Assembly: GCF_947502895.1 (NCBI RefSeq)
Contig: NZ_CANNBM010000001.1
Coordinates: 930,001 to 994,000 of the forward strand
Direction of reading: 5' to 3'
From: an uncultured Sulfitobacter sp.
Lineage (GTDB): Bacteria > Pseudomonadota > Alphaproteobacteria > Rhodobacterales > Rhodobacteraceae
Length of the DNA stretch: 64,000 nucleotides
In this document: positions 8,277 to 17,097 of the stretch, one piece after another
Layout: every line of letters starts with the position of its first letter
How positions within the stretch are numbered: the first letter of the stretch is position 1
Notes under the pieces: generated by a model
Database searches by the model: none
Told to the model about the DNA's origin: nothing
Seen by the model: only the letters and a program-made list of their open reading frames with translations
Program-made: the position numbers and the translations under genes

Positions 8277-9308
8277 ATGACCGATATCACCATTCGCGGC
8301 GCAGGCATCTTTGGCCTGTCTATCGCATGGGCCTGCGTCCAGCGCGGCGCCACCGTGCAAATCATCGACCCCAATGGCGCAGGCGCAGGCAGCAGCGGCG
8401 GCATCGTTGGTGCATTGGCCCCCCATGTGCCCGAAAACTGGAACCCCAAAAAAGCCTTCCAGCTCGAAAGCCTTCTCATGGCCGAAGCATTTTGGGAAGA
8501 CATCGCACAGACAGGCGGCAAATCCGCAGGCTATGCGCGCACAGGCCGCTTACAACCCATCGCGGACGAAGCAGCCCGCGCCTTGGCACTGCGCCGCAAA
8601 GAGACAGCAAAAGATCTCTGGCAAGACGCCGCAATCTGGGAGGTCGTCCCCGCGCCGCAGAGCGAATGGCAACCACTCAGCCCCGATCAGCACCTTATCC
8701 GCGACACACTCAGCGCCCATATGCACCCGCGCCAAGCCTGCGATGCACTGGTCGCCGCGCTGGCCGCACGCGGGGTGGCGGTGCAATCCGGTGCGCCCGA
8801 CAAAGGCGCGGTCATCTGGGCCACTGGCGTTGCGGGGCTAGAAGCGTTGAACAAGACCCACACCCGCAGCATGGGCAATGGCGTAAAAGGCCAAGCCGCC
8901 CTGCTGGAGTACAACGCCGCTGGCAGCCCGCAGCTTTTTTCGGGCGGCGTGCATATCATTCCCCACCTCGACGGCACCGTCGCCATCGGCTCCACCTCCG
9001 AGCGGGAGTATGATGACCCCGCCAGTACCGATGCGCAGCTGGACGATGTCGTCGCCCGCGCCCGTGCCGCAGTGCCAGCGCTAAAGGATGCACCCGTGAT
9101 TGCCCGTTGGGCAGGCGTGCGCCCCCGCGCCCGCTCCCGCGCGCCAATGCTGGGGGCATGGCCCGATCGTGCAAGGCATTTCATTGCCAACGGCGGCTTC
9201 AAAATCGGCTTTGGCATGGCCCCGAAGGTGGCCGAAGTTATGGCCGATCTGGTCCTGACGGAAACAGACACAATCCCCGAAGGCTTCCGCGTGGAGGATA
9301 ACCTGTGA
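8277..9308 (+). CDS. FAD-dependent oxidoreductase, MnmC C-terminal (MnmC2)-like
   Basis: 343 residues of the DAO/glycine-oxidase fold. The FAD-binding Rossmann motif is at the start (IRGAGIFGLSIAWACVQRG, residues 6-24), followed by GAGAGSSGGIVGALAPHVPENWN, close to the MnmC oxidase domain, and RPRARSRAPMLG near the C-terminus. In E. coli this domain oxidises cmnm5s2U-tRNA to nm5s2U. The gene sits 58 bases from divergent mnmD, which supports a role in the same tRNA modification. A D-amino-acid or glycine oxidase activity is an alternative. It overlaps the next gene by four bases (GTGA). Confidence 0.75.
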   Translation: MTDITIRGAGIFGLSIAWACVQRGATVQIIDPNGAGAGSSGGIVGALAPHVPENWNPKKAFQLESLLMAEAFWEDIAQTGGKSAGYARTGRLQPIADEAARALALRRKETAKDLWQDAAIWEVVPAPQSEWQPLSPDQHLIRDTLSAHMHPRQACDALVAALAARGVAVQSGAPDKGAVIWATGVAGLEALNKTHTRSMGNGVKGQAALLEYNAAGSPQLFSGGVHIIPHLDGTVAIGSTSEREYDDPASTDAQLDDVVARARAAVPALKDAPVIARWAGVRPRARSRAPMLGAWPDRARHFIANGGFKIGFGMAPKVAEVMADLVLTETDTIPEGFRVEDNL

Positions 9309-9703
9309 CACCCGAACTCGACACACTCGATCATCTGGTCCTAACCGTGGCAGACATCCCCGCCACGATTACGTTTTATACCCAATCTCTCGGCATGACC
9401 CACACGCCCTTTACGGTTGCCGATGGCACCACCCGTCACGCCCTGCGCTTTGGCGATATGAAGATAAACCTGCACCAGTGCGGGGCCGAATTTGAACCGA
9501 AGGCGGCACATGTCCAGACGGGCTCTGCCGATCTGTGCTTTCTAACCGCCACGCCGCTGGCGCAGTGGCAGGAGCACTTGGCGAAACACGGCACCAAGGT
9601 CGAAAACGGCCCCGTAGCGCGCACTGGTGCTACGGGGCCGATCCTGTCTGTTTATCTGCGCGACCTCGACGGAAACCTGATCGAGATCAGCACGCAGACC
9701 TAG
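9305..9703 (+). CDS. VOC family protein (glyoxalase/bleomycin-resistance fold)
   Basis: 132 residues with the paired beta-alpha-beta-beta-beta modules of the vicinal-oxygen-chelate superfamily. The opening DHLVLTVADIPATITFYTQSLGM supplies a metal-ligand histidine, and the end DLDGNLIEIS supplies the C-terminal glutamate. Members are metal-dependent isomerases, dioxygenases or antibiotic-binding proteins, and small stand-alone ones like this usually have no known substrate. The start is GTG overlapping the MnmC2-like gene. It converges on the FMN reductase with a four-base overlap. Confidence 0.8.
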   Translation: MTPELDTLDHLVLTVADIPATITFYTQSLGMTHTPFTVADGTTRHALRFGDMKINLHQCGAEFEPKAAHVQTGSADLCFLTATPLAQWQEHLAKHGTKVENGPVARTGATGPILSVYLRDLDGNLIEISTQT

Positions 9704-10242
9704 CGGCCAATCTCGGCGCGCAGGTTATCCATCAACGCCGTCAGCTCCTTGATATACATCTCGCCCGTCAAATGGCCGTTGTCGTCAAACGCCTCATAGC
9801 TGGCAGCAAGGTGAATCTCCGGCCCTTGCAGAATACGCGGACGAAACGGCACCATGAACCCGCGCAATACCATCTGCGCGCGCTCACCGCCCGCACGGCC
9901 CGCTGCTGCCGACATTACGGCCACAGGTTTGCCGCCCCACGGCTTGATCTGCGAACGGCTGATCCAGTCCAACGCGTTCTTTAGCGCGCCAGAGGGGCCT
10001 TTGTTGTATTCAGGGGTCGAAATCAGAACAGCATCCGCATCGGCAATCTGCTGGGCCAGCGCATCCACCGCCGCAGGCACACCGCTCGCTTCCTCGTCAT
10101 CGCCATTGTACAGTGGCAGGTTGATATCCGCTTGGCTATACTGTGCGTCGCCAAACAGACGCGCCGCCTCTGCCAGCAGTTTTGTATTGTCGCTCTGTGC
10201 GCGCAGTGATCCCGATATCCCGAGAAGCTTGATAGTCGCCAT
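9700..10242 (-). CDS. NADPH-dependent FMN reductase (ChrR/azoreductase-like)
   Basis: A 180-residue flavodoxin-fold protein. It has the phosphate-binding loop LGISGSLRAQSDNTKLL near residues 6-22, LISTPEYNKGPSGALKNALDW near 94-114 and KPVAVMSAAAGRAGGERAQ, all classical for the NADPH:FMN reductase/ChrR family. These cytoplasmic enzymes reduce quinones, chromate or azo compounds using FMN, often against oxidative stress. The specific substrate is not deducible. Transcribed alone on the minus strand, converging with the VOC gene. Confidence 0.85.
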   Translation of the reverse strand: MATIKLLGISGSLRAQSDNTKLLAEAARLFGDAQYSQADINLPLYNGDDEEASGVPAAVDALAQQIADADAVLISTPEYNKGPSGALKNALDWISRSQIKPWGGKPVAVMSAAAGRAGGERAQMVLRGFMVPFRPRILQGPEIHLAASYEAFDDNGHLTGEMYIKELTALMDNLRAEIGR

Positions 10243-10346
10243 TGTTTTATTCCTTACTATGTTGTTCTGCCTTACTACTTGCGACGATTGCGCTCCGTCT
10301 CAAGGCCTGTCCGCACACATGATCTGTGCGCAGATGCGCGACACAT

Positions 10347-10384
10347 AAAAAAGCCCCGCGGGCAGTGCTGCACACGGGGCTTTC
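10347..10384 (-). terminator. Intrinsic terminator of the OmpA-like lipoprotein gene
   Basis: On the minus strand the stem AAAGCCCCG / CGGGGCTTT is followed directly by a run of six T. It lies 22 bases after the stop of the gene at 10406, the position expected for rho-independent termination. Confidence 0.85.
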
Positions 10385-10405
10385 AATCGGTATCTGTGAG
10401 GGAAA

Positions 10406-11083
10406 TCAGGCCGCGTTAGGCAGAATTACAATCTCCACACGGCGGTTTTGTGCCTTGCCCTGAGCGTTGAGGTTGCTTGCCACTGGCTGCGCCTCGCCGC
10501 GGCCAAACGACTGGATCCGCTGGGACGGCACACCAGCACCGATCAACACCGAGGCCACAGCATTCGCGCGGCTTTCAGAGAGTTGCTGGTTGAACCCCGC
10601 CTCCCCGTCGCTGTCCGTGTGACCAACAATCTGGATCGTGGAATCAGGATAGGCCCGCAGGTTGCCCGCAATGGCCCCCAGATCACGCTGCAAATCGGGA
10701 CGCACTGCGCTGGAACCTGACGCAAACAGGATATCCTGCGGCAGCGTTACGATCAAACGGTCGCCTGTGTTGTTGATGGTCACGTTGTCATTGCCAAGGC
10801 TCTGGCGCAGGTCGCGCTCCTGACGGTCCAGCAACGCACCGCCGCCCGCACCGATGGCCGCACCGATCAACGCACCGCGCACGGCCCCCTGATCACGGTT
10901 GCCATCACCCTTGGACAGCGCGCCAATCAACGCGCCCGCACCCGCGCCAATCAATGCACCGTTCTTGGTGCGCTGGTTCGGATCATCGGGCTGCGCAAGG
11001 ATCGAGCCGTTGGGATCGGTACATGCCCCAAGAACAAGGATACCCGTCACCGCAGCAACAAGCGGAAATTTCAGAAATGTCAT
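10406..11083 (-). CDS. OmpA-family outer-membrane lipoprotein with glycine-zipper segment
   Basis: 225 residues. A lipoprotein signal peptide ends at LVLGAC (acylated C21). Residues about 43-85 form glycine-zipper repeats (GALIGAGAGALIGAL and GALIGAAIGAGGGALL). The C-terminal half is an OmpA peptidoglycan-binding domain, with ILFASGSSAVRP, VGHTDSDGEAGFNQ, LSESRANAVASVL and NRRVEIVI. This is the YiaD/Pal-like arrangement that tethers outer membrane to cell wall. A strong terminator follows, so it is probably monocistronic. Confidence 0.9.
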   Translation of the reverse strand: MTFLKFPLVAAVTGILVLGACTDPNGSILAQPDDPNQRTKNGALIGAGAGALIGALSKGDGNRDQGAVRGALIGAAIGAGGGALLDRQERDLRQSLGNDNVTINNTGDRLIVTLPQDILFASGSSAVRPDLQRDLGAIAGNLRAYPDSTIQIVGHTDSDGEAGFNQQLSESRANAVASVLIGAGVPSQRIQSFGRGEAQPVASNLNAQGKAQNRRVEIVILPNAA

Positions 11084-11218
11084 AGTACTACTGCCTTACT
11101 GTTTCGGCTCCGTTCGGGCGAAGCATCTTTTCGGTAAACGCAATATAAGGCGGATTGGTTCACGGCAAAATGCCCGATTACGGGGAATAAGCGGGATGCC
11201 GCGCACATTTGCCTGCAC

Positions 11219-11240
11219 GCGCGGTGCACGCGCGGTGCAA
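11219..11240. repeat. Two 11-bp tandem units next to the stop of the Ada-like gene
   Basis: Plus-strand units 11219-11229 (gcgcggtgcac) and 11230-11240 (gcgcggtgcaa) are near identical, with a partial unit before them. They end one base from the minus-strand stop codon at 11242. A related three-unit array is found after rsmD at 24824-24856. Confidence 0.75.
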
Positions 11241-11241
11241 G

Positions 11242-12120
11242 TTACAGAGCGTCCGTCCGCGCCGCCTCATAGCCCAGCATGGCCCGCTTCATCGGCAGCC
11301 CCCAGTGATAGCCGCCCAATTCACCCGATTTTCGCAGCACACGGTGGCACGGGATCAAATAGCCGATGGGGTTACGCCCCACTGCTGTACCTACCGCCCG
11401 CACCGCGCGCGGATTGCCTATTGCTTGGGCAATCGCGCCATACGTCGTCACAGCGCCTTCGGGCAGCGCGAGCAGCGCTTCCCAGACCTTGATCTGGAAA
11501 GGCGCACCAATGAGGTAGAGCGGTGCGCGGTCCAGTGTGCCTTCCATCCCGAATGCGGTCAGAACCCACGGGCGCAGCCGCATAGGATCTTCTGTAAAAG
11601 TCGCAGCAGGCCAGCGCGCCAGCAATTCGGCCATCGCCGCCTCTTCGCCCGTCTCGGCAGCCAGCGACAGCCCGCAAATGCCCTTATCCGTACCCATCAC
11701 CACCGCCGCGCCGAACGGTGTCTCGAACCAGCCCCAGAATATCTCCAGTCCCGCCCCGCCCGCGGCATACTCTCCGGGGCTCATCGCCTCCCAGCGCACA
11801 AACAGATCGTGCAGGCGCCCCGTCCCCGACAACCCCGTGGAATGCGCCGCTTCCAGCGTTGTGAACCGCTCGCGCAGCAGGGTCTTGGCGTGGCCCAGTG
11901 TCAGATATTGCTGATAGCGTTTGGGCGACACCCCCGCCCAATTCGAGAAGACGCGCTGGAAATGCGCCACGCTCATCCCCATTTCACTGGCCAAGGCCTC
12001 AAGGCCCAGCGGCGCTTCGGAGGCGTCAATCAGTTCAATCGCCCGCGCAATCACACCGTAGTGATAGCTCTGGCTGGGGTCGTGCGGGCCGTCCCGCCTT
12101 TGTGTCTGGGCTTGTGTCAT
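11242..12120 (-). CDS. AraC-type regulator fused to O6-methylguanine-DNA methyltransferase (Ada-like, no N-terminal zinc domain)
   Basis: 292 residues. The N-terminal third is an AraC helix-turn-helix domain (LASEMGMSVAHFQRVFSNW, then SPKRYQQYLTLGHAKTLL). The C-terminal part is a DNA repair methyltransferase with the acceptor cysteine C258 in LIPCHRVLRKSGELGGYHWG. The enzyme moves alkyl groups from O6-guanine to its own cysteine. E. coli Ada has an extra N-terminal cysteine-zinc domain that senses methyl phosphotriesters; it is missing here, so the trigger for regulation must differ. The start at 12120 is chosen over a longer frame because family homology begins there. Divergent from nth. Confidence 0.87.
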   Translation of the reverse strand: MTQAQTQRRDGPHDPSQSYHYGVIARAIELIDASEAPLGLEALASEMGMSVAHFQRVFSNWAGVSPKRYQQYLTLGHAKTLLRERFTTLEAAHSTGLSGTGRLHDLFVRWEAMSPGEYAAGGAGLEIFWGWFETPFGAAVVMGTDKGICGLSLAAETGEEAAMAELLARWPAATFTEDPMRLRPWVLTAFGMEGTLDRAPLYLIGAPFQIKVWEALLALPEGAVTTYGAIAQAIGNPRAVRAVGTAVGRNPIGYLIPCHRVLRKSGELGGYHWGLPMKRAMLGYEAARTDAL

Positions 12121-12182
12121 AGGGCCACAATATGCCCTGCCCGCCTTGCACGCGACCCGAAACCTGCGCATACCTTTGCGCC

Positions 12183-12836
12183 ATGAGCAAACCAAGCAAA
12201 CAACTCGATTATCACACCATCCGCGCCATCATGGAACGCTTCCACGAGGCAGATCCAGAGCCCAAGGGCGAGCTGGAGCATGTGAACGTCTACACGCTGG
12301 TCGTGGCCGTGGCCCTCTCGGCCCAAGCGACAGACGTCGGCGTCAACAAAGCCACCCGCGCCCTTTTCCAGATCGCGGACACCCCCCAAAAAATGCTCGA
12401 TCTGGGCCTTGAGGGGCTGACCGAGCATATCAAGACAATCGGCCTGTTCCGTCAAAAGGCCAAAAACGTGATGAAGCTCAGCCAGATTCTGGTGGAGGAA
12501 TACGGCGGCGTGGTCCCCAACTCCCGCGCGGCCCTGCAATCCCTGCCGGGTGTGGGCCGCAAAACCGCCAATGTCGTGCTGAATATGTGGTGGCAGCAGC
12601 CTGCCCAAGCGGTCGATACCCATATCTTTCGCGTCGGCAACCGCACCGGCATCGCACCGGGCAAAACAGTCGAAGCGGTTGAGCGCGCAGTCGAGGATAA
12701 CATCCCCGCCGATTTCCAGCTTCACGCGCACCACTGGCTGATCTTGCACGGGCGCTATCACTGCAAAGCCCGCAAACCCCAATGCCGCACCTGCATCATC
12801 AAAGACCTGTGCCAATACAAGGACAAAACAGAATGA
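12183..12836 (+). CDS. nth: Endonuclease III (DNA glycosylase/AP lyase)
   Basis: Base-excision repair enzyme that removes oxidised pyrimidines and nicks the abasic site. The 217-residue protein has the helix-hairpin-helix LPGVGRKTANVVLN near residues 121-134 with the catalytic lysine, the aspartate in VDTHIFRVGNR, and a C-terminal [4Fe-4S] motif C-x6-C-x2-C-x5-C (CKARKPQCRTCIIKDLC). The start at 12183 (MSKPSKQ) fits family length; an in-frame start 51 bases upstream is less likely. The stop overlaps the following kinase start (ATGA). It is divergent from the Ada-like DNA repair gene. Confidence 0.95.
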   Translation: MSKPSKQLDYHTIRAIMERFHEADPEPKGELEHVNVYTLVVAVALSAQATDVGVNKATRALFQIADTPQKMLDLGLEGLTEHIKTIGLFRQKAKNVMKLSQILVEEYGGVVPNSRAALQSLPGVGRKTANVVLNMWWQQPAQAVDTHIFRVGNRTGIAPGKTVEAVERAVEDNIPADFQLHAHHWLILHGRYHCKARKPQCRTCIIKDLCQYKDKTE

Positions 12837-13825
12837 AGACTTACGACCTCGTCGGTATCGGCAACGCCGTGGTAGATGTGATCGCCCCATCCGAAGATGC
12901 TTTTCTGGACGGCATGGGCATCGACAAAGGCATTATGCAGCTGATCGAACAAGACCGCGCAGAAACACTCTATGCCGCGATGGGCGAGCGGGTGCAGACA
13001 CCCGGTGGTGCTGTGGCCAATACCATTGCAGGCGTTGGCGCACTGGGCCTGAATACCGCCTTTATCGGGCGCGTGCGCGATGATGCTCTGGGCCACTTCT
13101 ATTCTGATGCCATGACCGAAAACGGCATTGATTTCGTCAATCCGCCCGTGGCCGATGGCAACCGCCCCACCTCGCGCAGCATGATTTTTGTCACCCCCGA
13201 TGGCGAGCGGTCGATGAATACGTATCTGGGCATCTCCACGGGTCTGTCCTCGGCGGATGTGCCCGCTGATGTGGCGGGCCGCGCCAAGATAATGTTCCTC
13301 GAAGGATACCTCTTTGACCAAGACGCAGGTAAAACCGCATTCCGCGAAGCGGCCCGCGCAGCATCGGCTGGCGGCGGCATGGCGGGTATCACCATTTCCG
13401 ATCCCTTCTGCGTAGAGCGTCACCGCGCTGATTTTCTGCAAATGATCGAACACGAACTGGATTTCGTGATCGGCAACGAGGCCGAGATCAAATCCCTCTT
13501 CGAGACGGACGATCTGGAGGCAGCAATGCTCGAAACCGCCGCCATGTGCCGTGTCATGGTCTGCACCCGTGGAGGTGACGGTGTGACCATTATCCGCGAT
13601 ACCGAACGCGTTGATATTCCCGCCCCTGCCCGCGTCACACCCGTAGACGCAACAGGCGCAGGCGATCAGTTCGCGGCGGGCTTCATCTATGGTATGGCCA
13701 CAGGTCGCGATATCGAGACATGCGGGCGCATGGGCAACCTCTGCGGTGCCGAAGTCATCTCCCACATCGGGCCACGCCCCGAAAAGGACATGATGGAAGA
13801 ATTCCGCAAAGCAGGGCTGGTCTGA
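12833..13825 (+). CDS. PfkB family carbohydrate/adenosine kinase
   Basis: 330 residues of the ribokinase fold. The first PfkB signature region is GGAVANTIAGVGALG near residues 58-72 and the second is DATGAGDQFAAGFIYG near 270-285, which holds the catalytic aspartate and anion hole. The N-terminus YDLVGIGNAVVDVIAP resembles the adenosine/ribokinase-like proteins common in alphaproteobacteria, usually annotated adenosine kinase. Substrate is not certain. Translationally coupled to nth upstream (ATGA) and to the GNAT gene downstream (TGATG). Confidence 0.85.
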   Translation: MKTYDLVGIGNAVVDVIAPSEDAFLDGMGIDKGIMQLIEQDRAETLYAAMGERVQTPGGAVANTIAGVGALGLNTAFIGRVRDDALGHFYSDAMTENGIDFVNPPVADGNRPTSRSMIFVTPDGERSMNTYLGISTGLSSADVPADVAGRAKIMFLEGYLFDQDAGKTAFREAARAASAGGGMAGITISDPFCVERHRADFLQMIEHELDFVIGNEAEIKSLFETDDLEAAMLETAAMCRVMVCTRGGDGVTIIRDTERVDIPAPARVTPVDATGAGDQFAAGFIYGMATGRDIETCGRMGNLCGAEVISHIGPRPEKDMMEEFRKAGLV

Positions 13826-14415
13826 TGCTGGGCGACGGTCAGTATGCGGTCCCGCAGGGCAAACTTCCGGTGATCGTCACCTATCTGGAAATGCATGCCC
13901 GCGCCGCGACCAAAGATGCGGCGCTGCCTGCGGGCCTGACATTTCGGCAGGTCACGCCCACGCTGGCATGGTACCGCGATGTATTCTCCCGCGTCGGCTC
14001 TCAGGACTGGCTGTGGTATGGCCGCCTGAAATTGTCGGACGCCGAGTTGCAAGCCATCCTTGATGACCCCCAAGTCCACTTCTACACCCTGACCAAAGAT
14101 GGCCGTGACGAAGCCCTGCTAGAGCTTGATTTCCGCGAAAGCGGTGCTTGTGAGCTGGCCTATTTCGGCCTCACCTCCGCGCTGATCGGCACAGGGGCGG
14201 GCCGCTATCTGATGGACCGCGCCATTGATCTGGCCTGGTTGCAGGATATCAAGCGGTTTCACGTTCACACCTGCACCATCGACAGCCCCCAAGCGCTCGG
14301 TTTTTACGTGCGCTCGGGTTTCACACCGTACAAGCGGGAAGTCGAGATTGACGACGATCCCCGCAGTATCGGGCTGTTGCCCGAAACCCATGGCGCACGC
14401 ACTCCGATCATCTAG
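13825..14415 (+). CDS. GNAT family N-acetyltransferase
   Basis: 196 residues. The C-terminal half has the GNAT pattern: LLELDFRESGACELAYFGL, then GTGAGRYLMDRAIDLAW as the acetyl-CoA loop and helix, and TIDSPQALGFYVRSGFTPYKRE as the closing strand. The start is taken where ATG overlaps the kinase TGA, giving MLGDGQYAVPQGK; a longer frame inside the kinase gene is a shadow. It is the last gene of the nth-kinase-GNAT operon and converges on rppH with only two bases between the stops. Substrate unknown. Confidence 0.82.
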   Translation: MLGDGQYAVPQGKLPVIVTYLEMHARAATKDAALPAGLTFRQVTPTLAWYRDVFSRVGSQDWLWYGRLKLSDAELQAILDDPQVHFYTLTKDGRDEALLELDFRESGACELAYFGLTSALIGTGAGRYLMDRAIDLAWLQDIKRFHVHTCTIDSPQALGFYVRSGFTPYKREVEIDDDPRSIGLLPETHGARTPII

Positions 14416-14417
14416 CG

Positions 14418-14900
14418 TTACAGCTTGTCGGCAAACGCCTTCAGCACTGCGGCATAGACATCGCGCTTGAACGGCACGATGCCGTCCAACATCGCCTCGG
14501 GCGCAATCCATCGCCACGCGCCAAACTCGGGCTCGGCCGTGGCGATGTTCACCTGATCGTCCGTGCCGTGGAACCGCAGCAAAAACCACCTCTGCTCTTG
14601 GCCGCGGTATTTGCCTTTCCACAGCTTTGGCACCAACTCATGCGGTAATTCATAGGGCAGCCAATCATCCGTCTGCGCCGCAACTGTCACCAGATCGCGG
14701 GTGATACCTGTCTCTTCTTCCAACTCGCGCAGCGCCGCCTGCTCGGGGTCCTCCCCCGGATCAACGCCGCCCTGCGGCATCTGCCACGCGTCATAGTTGC
14801 GGTCCAGCCGCTGACCCACAAACACCTCGCCGCCTGCGTTTATCACCATCACCCCCACACAGGGGCGGTAGGGCAGTTTTTCAATCTCTTCCGGCGTCAT
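14418..14900 (-). CDS. rppH: RNA pyrophosphohydrolase
   Basis: A Nudix hydrolase that removes pyrophosphate from 5'-triphosphate mRNA ends and so starts RNase E-dependent decay. The 160-residue protein has YRPCVGVMVINAGGEVFVGQR at the start, WQMPQGGVDPGEDPEQAALRELEEETGI as the Nudix box near residues 37-64, and WFLLRF then EFGAWRWI toward the end, all as in alphaproteobacterial RppH. The start at 14900 (MTPEEIEKLPYRP) is preferred over one 36 bases upstream on length and homology. Divergent from fadH. Confidence 0.92.
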   Translation of the reverse strand: MTPEEIEKLPYRPCVGVMVINAGGEVFVGQRLDRNYDAWQMPQGGVDPGEDPEQAALRELEEETGITRDLVTVAAQTDDWLPYELPHELVPKLWKGKYRGQEQRWFLLRFHGTDDQVNIATAEPEFGAWRWIAPEAMLDGIVPFKRDVYAAVLKAFADKL

Positions 14901-14953
14901 GCACACATCCATTATTTTGACCCAACTTGGCCGCAACCTACATCAACCCTGCG

Positions 14954-14975
14954 GGCGCGGGAACCACCCCGCGCC
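14954..14975. other. GC-rich hairpin between rppH and fadH
   Basis: A perfect 8-bp stem (GGCGCGGG/CCCGCGCC) with a six-base loop lies in the 156-base divergent spacer, about 80 bases before fadH. It has no T-run on either side, so it is more likely leader structure or an operator than a terminator. Nothing else was recognised in this spacer. Confidence 0.4.
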
Positions 14976-15056
14976 TGACGCCGCGTTCTTAATGACATCA
15001 CATGCCCGCGCCGCCATGCTGCGGCCAAACGTAATCCGCCAGAAGGGTCCCTTCCC

Positions 15057-17084
15057 ATGTCCAGCTATCCCCATATGCTTGCCCCGCTTGATCTGGGCTT
15101 CACCACCCTCAAAAACCGCGTCCTCATGGGCTCGATGCACACAGGTCTGGAAGAAACAAAGGACTGGAACCGCGTGGCGGAGTTCTATGCAGCCCGCGCA
15201 CGCGGCGGTGTGGGCCTGATGGTAACAGGCGGCATCGGCCCCAATATGGAAGGCTCCGTTCTGCCCGGTGCTGCGATGATGGTCAGCGACGATGACGTGA
15301 AGAACCACAAAATCGTCACCGACCGCGTGCATGCGGCCGATGGCAAGATCGCCATGCAAATCCTGCACGCAGGCCGCTATGCCTATGGCCCCAAATGCGT
15401 GGCCCCCTCTGCTATCAAATCTCCCATCTCGCCCTTCCCGCCAACCGAACTTGACGCGGCAGGGATCGAAAAACAGATCGCGGATATCGCGGCCTGTGCA
15501 GGCCGCGCCCAAGAGGCAGGCTATGACGGGGTCGAGGTCATGGGCTCGGAGGGGTACTTCCTCAACCAGTTTCTTGTGACCCACACCAACAAACGTACCG
15601 ACGAGTGGGGCGGCAGCTATGAGAACCGCATGCGCCTGCCAATCGAGGTCGTCAAACGCGTCCGCGAAACCGTCGGTCCCGATTTCATCATCATCTACCG
15701 TTTGTCGATGATTGATCTGGTGCCAAACGGCTCCACCTACGACGAGGTCGCGCAATTGGCCGTCGAGATCGAAAAGGCGGGCGCCAACATCATCAACACC
15801 GGCATCGGCTGGCACGAGGCGCGCATCCCAACCATCGCCACCTCCGTGCCCCGCGCAGCCTTTGCATGGGTCACGAAAAAACTGATGGGCAAGGTCTCGA
15901 TCCCTCTCATCACTTCCAACCGCATCAACACGCCCGAAGTGGCAGAAGAAGTACTGTCCACAGGCTGCGCAGACATGGTTTCCATGGCCCGTCCTATGCT
16001 GGCTGACGCGGACTTTGTGAACAAGGCAGCCGCAGGCAACGCCGCACAGATCGCGCCCTGCATCGGCTGTAATCAGGCCTGCCTCGATCACACCTTCGGG
16101 GGCAAGATCTCCAGTTGCCTCGTGAACCCGCGCGCCTGTTACGAGACCGAGTTGGTGCTGGAGCCTGTCACGACACCCAAGACCATCGCCATCGTCGGCG
16201 CAGGCCCTGCAGGCCTGTCTACAGCACTGGCCGCGGCCGAGCGGGGCCATACCGTCACAGTCTTCGACCGCGCCTCTGAGATCGGCGGCCAGCTCAACCT
16301 CGCCAAACAGGTCGCAGGCAAAGAAGAATTCTGGGGCTTTGTCGACTGGTATCGCACCATGGTCGCGCATCACGGCATCACCGTGAATCTCGATACAGAA
16401 GTCTCCGCCAATGATCTGGACGGCTATGACGAAGTCATCATCGCCACAGGCGTGGTCCCGCGCGACCCCCAAATCGAAGGGCAAAACCGCGACAACGTCT
16501 ACAGCTACATCGACGTGCTGAACGGCAACGCAAAGATCGGCGACCATGTCGCTGTCATCGGCGCAGGCGGTATCGGCTTTGACGTCTCAGAACACCTCGT
16601 CCATGAGGGCGAAAGCACAACCCTCAACCTGCCCGAATGGATGTGCGAATGGGGCGTGGCCGATACCTCGGATCACCGCTCGGGCCTCGCTCCCGAAGGG
16701 CCACAGCCCCACAAACCCGCCCGCGCCGTAACCATGATGCAGCGTAAACCCTCCAAACCGGGCAAGGGTCTGGGCAAAACGACAGGCTGGATTCACCGCG
16801 CTTCCCTGACCATGAAAAACGTCGATATGATCGCTGGCGTGAACTATGAGCGTATCGACGACGAAGGTGTACACATCACCTTTGGCGAAGCGCGCGAGAA
16901 CCCGCAAACCATACCCGCCGACACGGTGGTTCTGTGCGCAGGCCAACTTTCCGACCGTTCGCTCGCTGACGCGCTAGAGGCCAAGGGCACCAAGTGCCAT
17001 GTCATCGGCGGCGCCGATGTTGCCTCTGAACTCGATGCAAAACGCGCCATCGATCAAGGCACCCGACTGGCGGCGACACTCTAG
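15057..17084 (+). CDS. fadH: NADPH-dependent 2,4-dienoyl-CoA reductase
   Basis: Reduces 2,4-dienoyl-CoA during beta-oxidation of unsaturated fatty acids. The 675-residue protein follows E. coli FadH closely from end to end: MLAPLDLGFTTLKNRVLMGS at the start, an FMN-binding TIM barrel to about residue 330, [4Fe-4S] cysteines in CIGCNQACLDHTFGGKISSC, FAD loop IVGAGPAGLSTALAAAERGH near 379-398, and NADP loop VIGAGGIGFDVSEHL near 500. The strings NTGIGWHEARIPTIAT and GKTTGWIHR are also shared. Related flavoenzymes (trimethylamine or N-methylproline demethylases) share the architecture, but the end-to-end match favours FadH. Confidence 0.94.
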   Translation: MSSYPHMLAPLDLGFTTLKNRVLMGSMHTGLEETKDWNRVAEFYAARARGGVGLMVTGGIGPNMEGSVLPGAAMMVSDDDVKNHKIVTDRVHAADGKIAMQILHAGRYAYGPKCVAPSAIKSPISPFPPTELDAAGIEKQIADIAACAGRAQEAGYDGVEVMGSEGYFLNQFLVTHTNKRTDEWGGSYENRMRLPIEVVKRVRETVGPDFIIIYRLSMIDLVPNGSTYDEVAQLAVEIEKAGANIINTGIGWHEARIPTIATSVPRAAFAWVTKKLMGKVSIPLITSNRINTPEVAEEVLSTGCADMVSMARPMLADADFVNKAAAGNAAQIAPCIGCNQACLDHTFGGKISSCLVNPRACYETELVLEPVTTPKTIAIVGAGPAGLSTALAAAERGHTVTVFDRASEIGGQLNLAKQVAGKEEFWGFVDWYRTMVAHHGITVNLDTEVSANDLDGYDEVIIATGVVPRDPQIEGQNRDNVYSYIDVLNGNAKIGDHVAVIGAGGIGFDVSEHLVHEGESTTLNLPEWMCEWGVADTSDHRSGLAPEGPQPHKPARAVTMMQRKPSKPGKGLGKTTGWIHRASLTMKNVDMIAGVNYERIDDEGVHITFGEARENPQTIPADTVVLCAGQLSDRSLADALEAKGTKCHVIGGADVASELDAKRAIDQGTRLAATL

Positions 17085-17097
17085 GCATACGGGAAAA

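Noticed and set aside
14943..16547. Long minus-strand open frame of 534 codons opposite fadH
   Set aside because: It mirrors the highly conserved fadH gene; the translation is rich in Gly, Asp, His and Val with no family features, typical of antisense shadow in GC-rich DNA.
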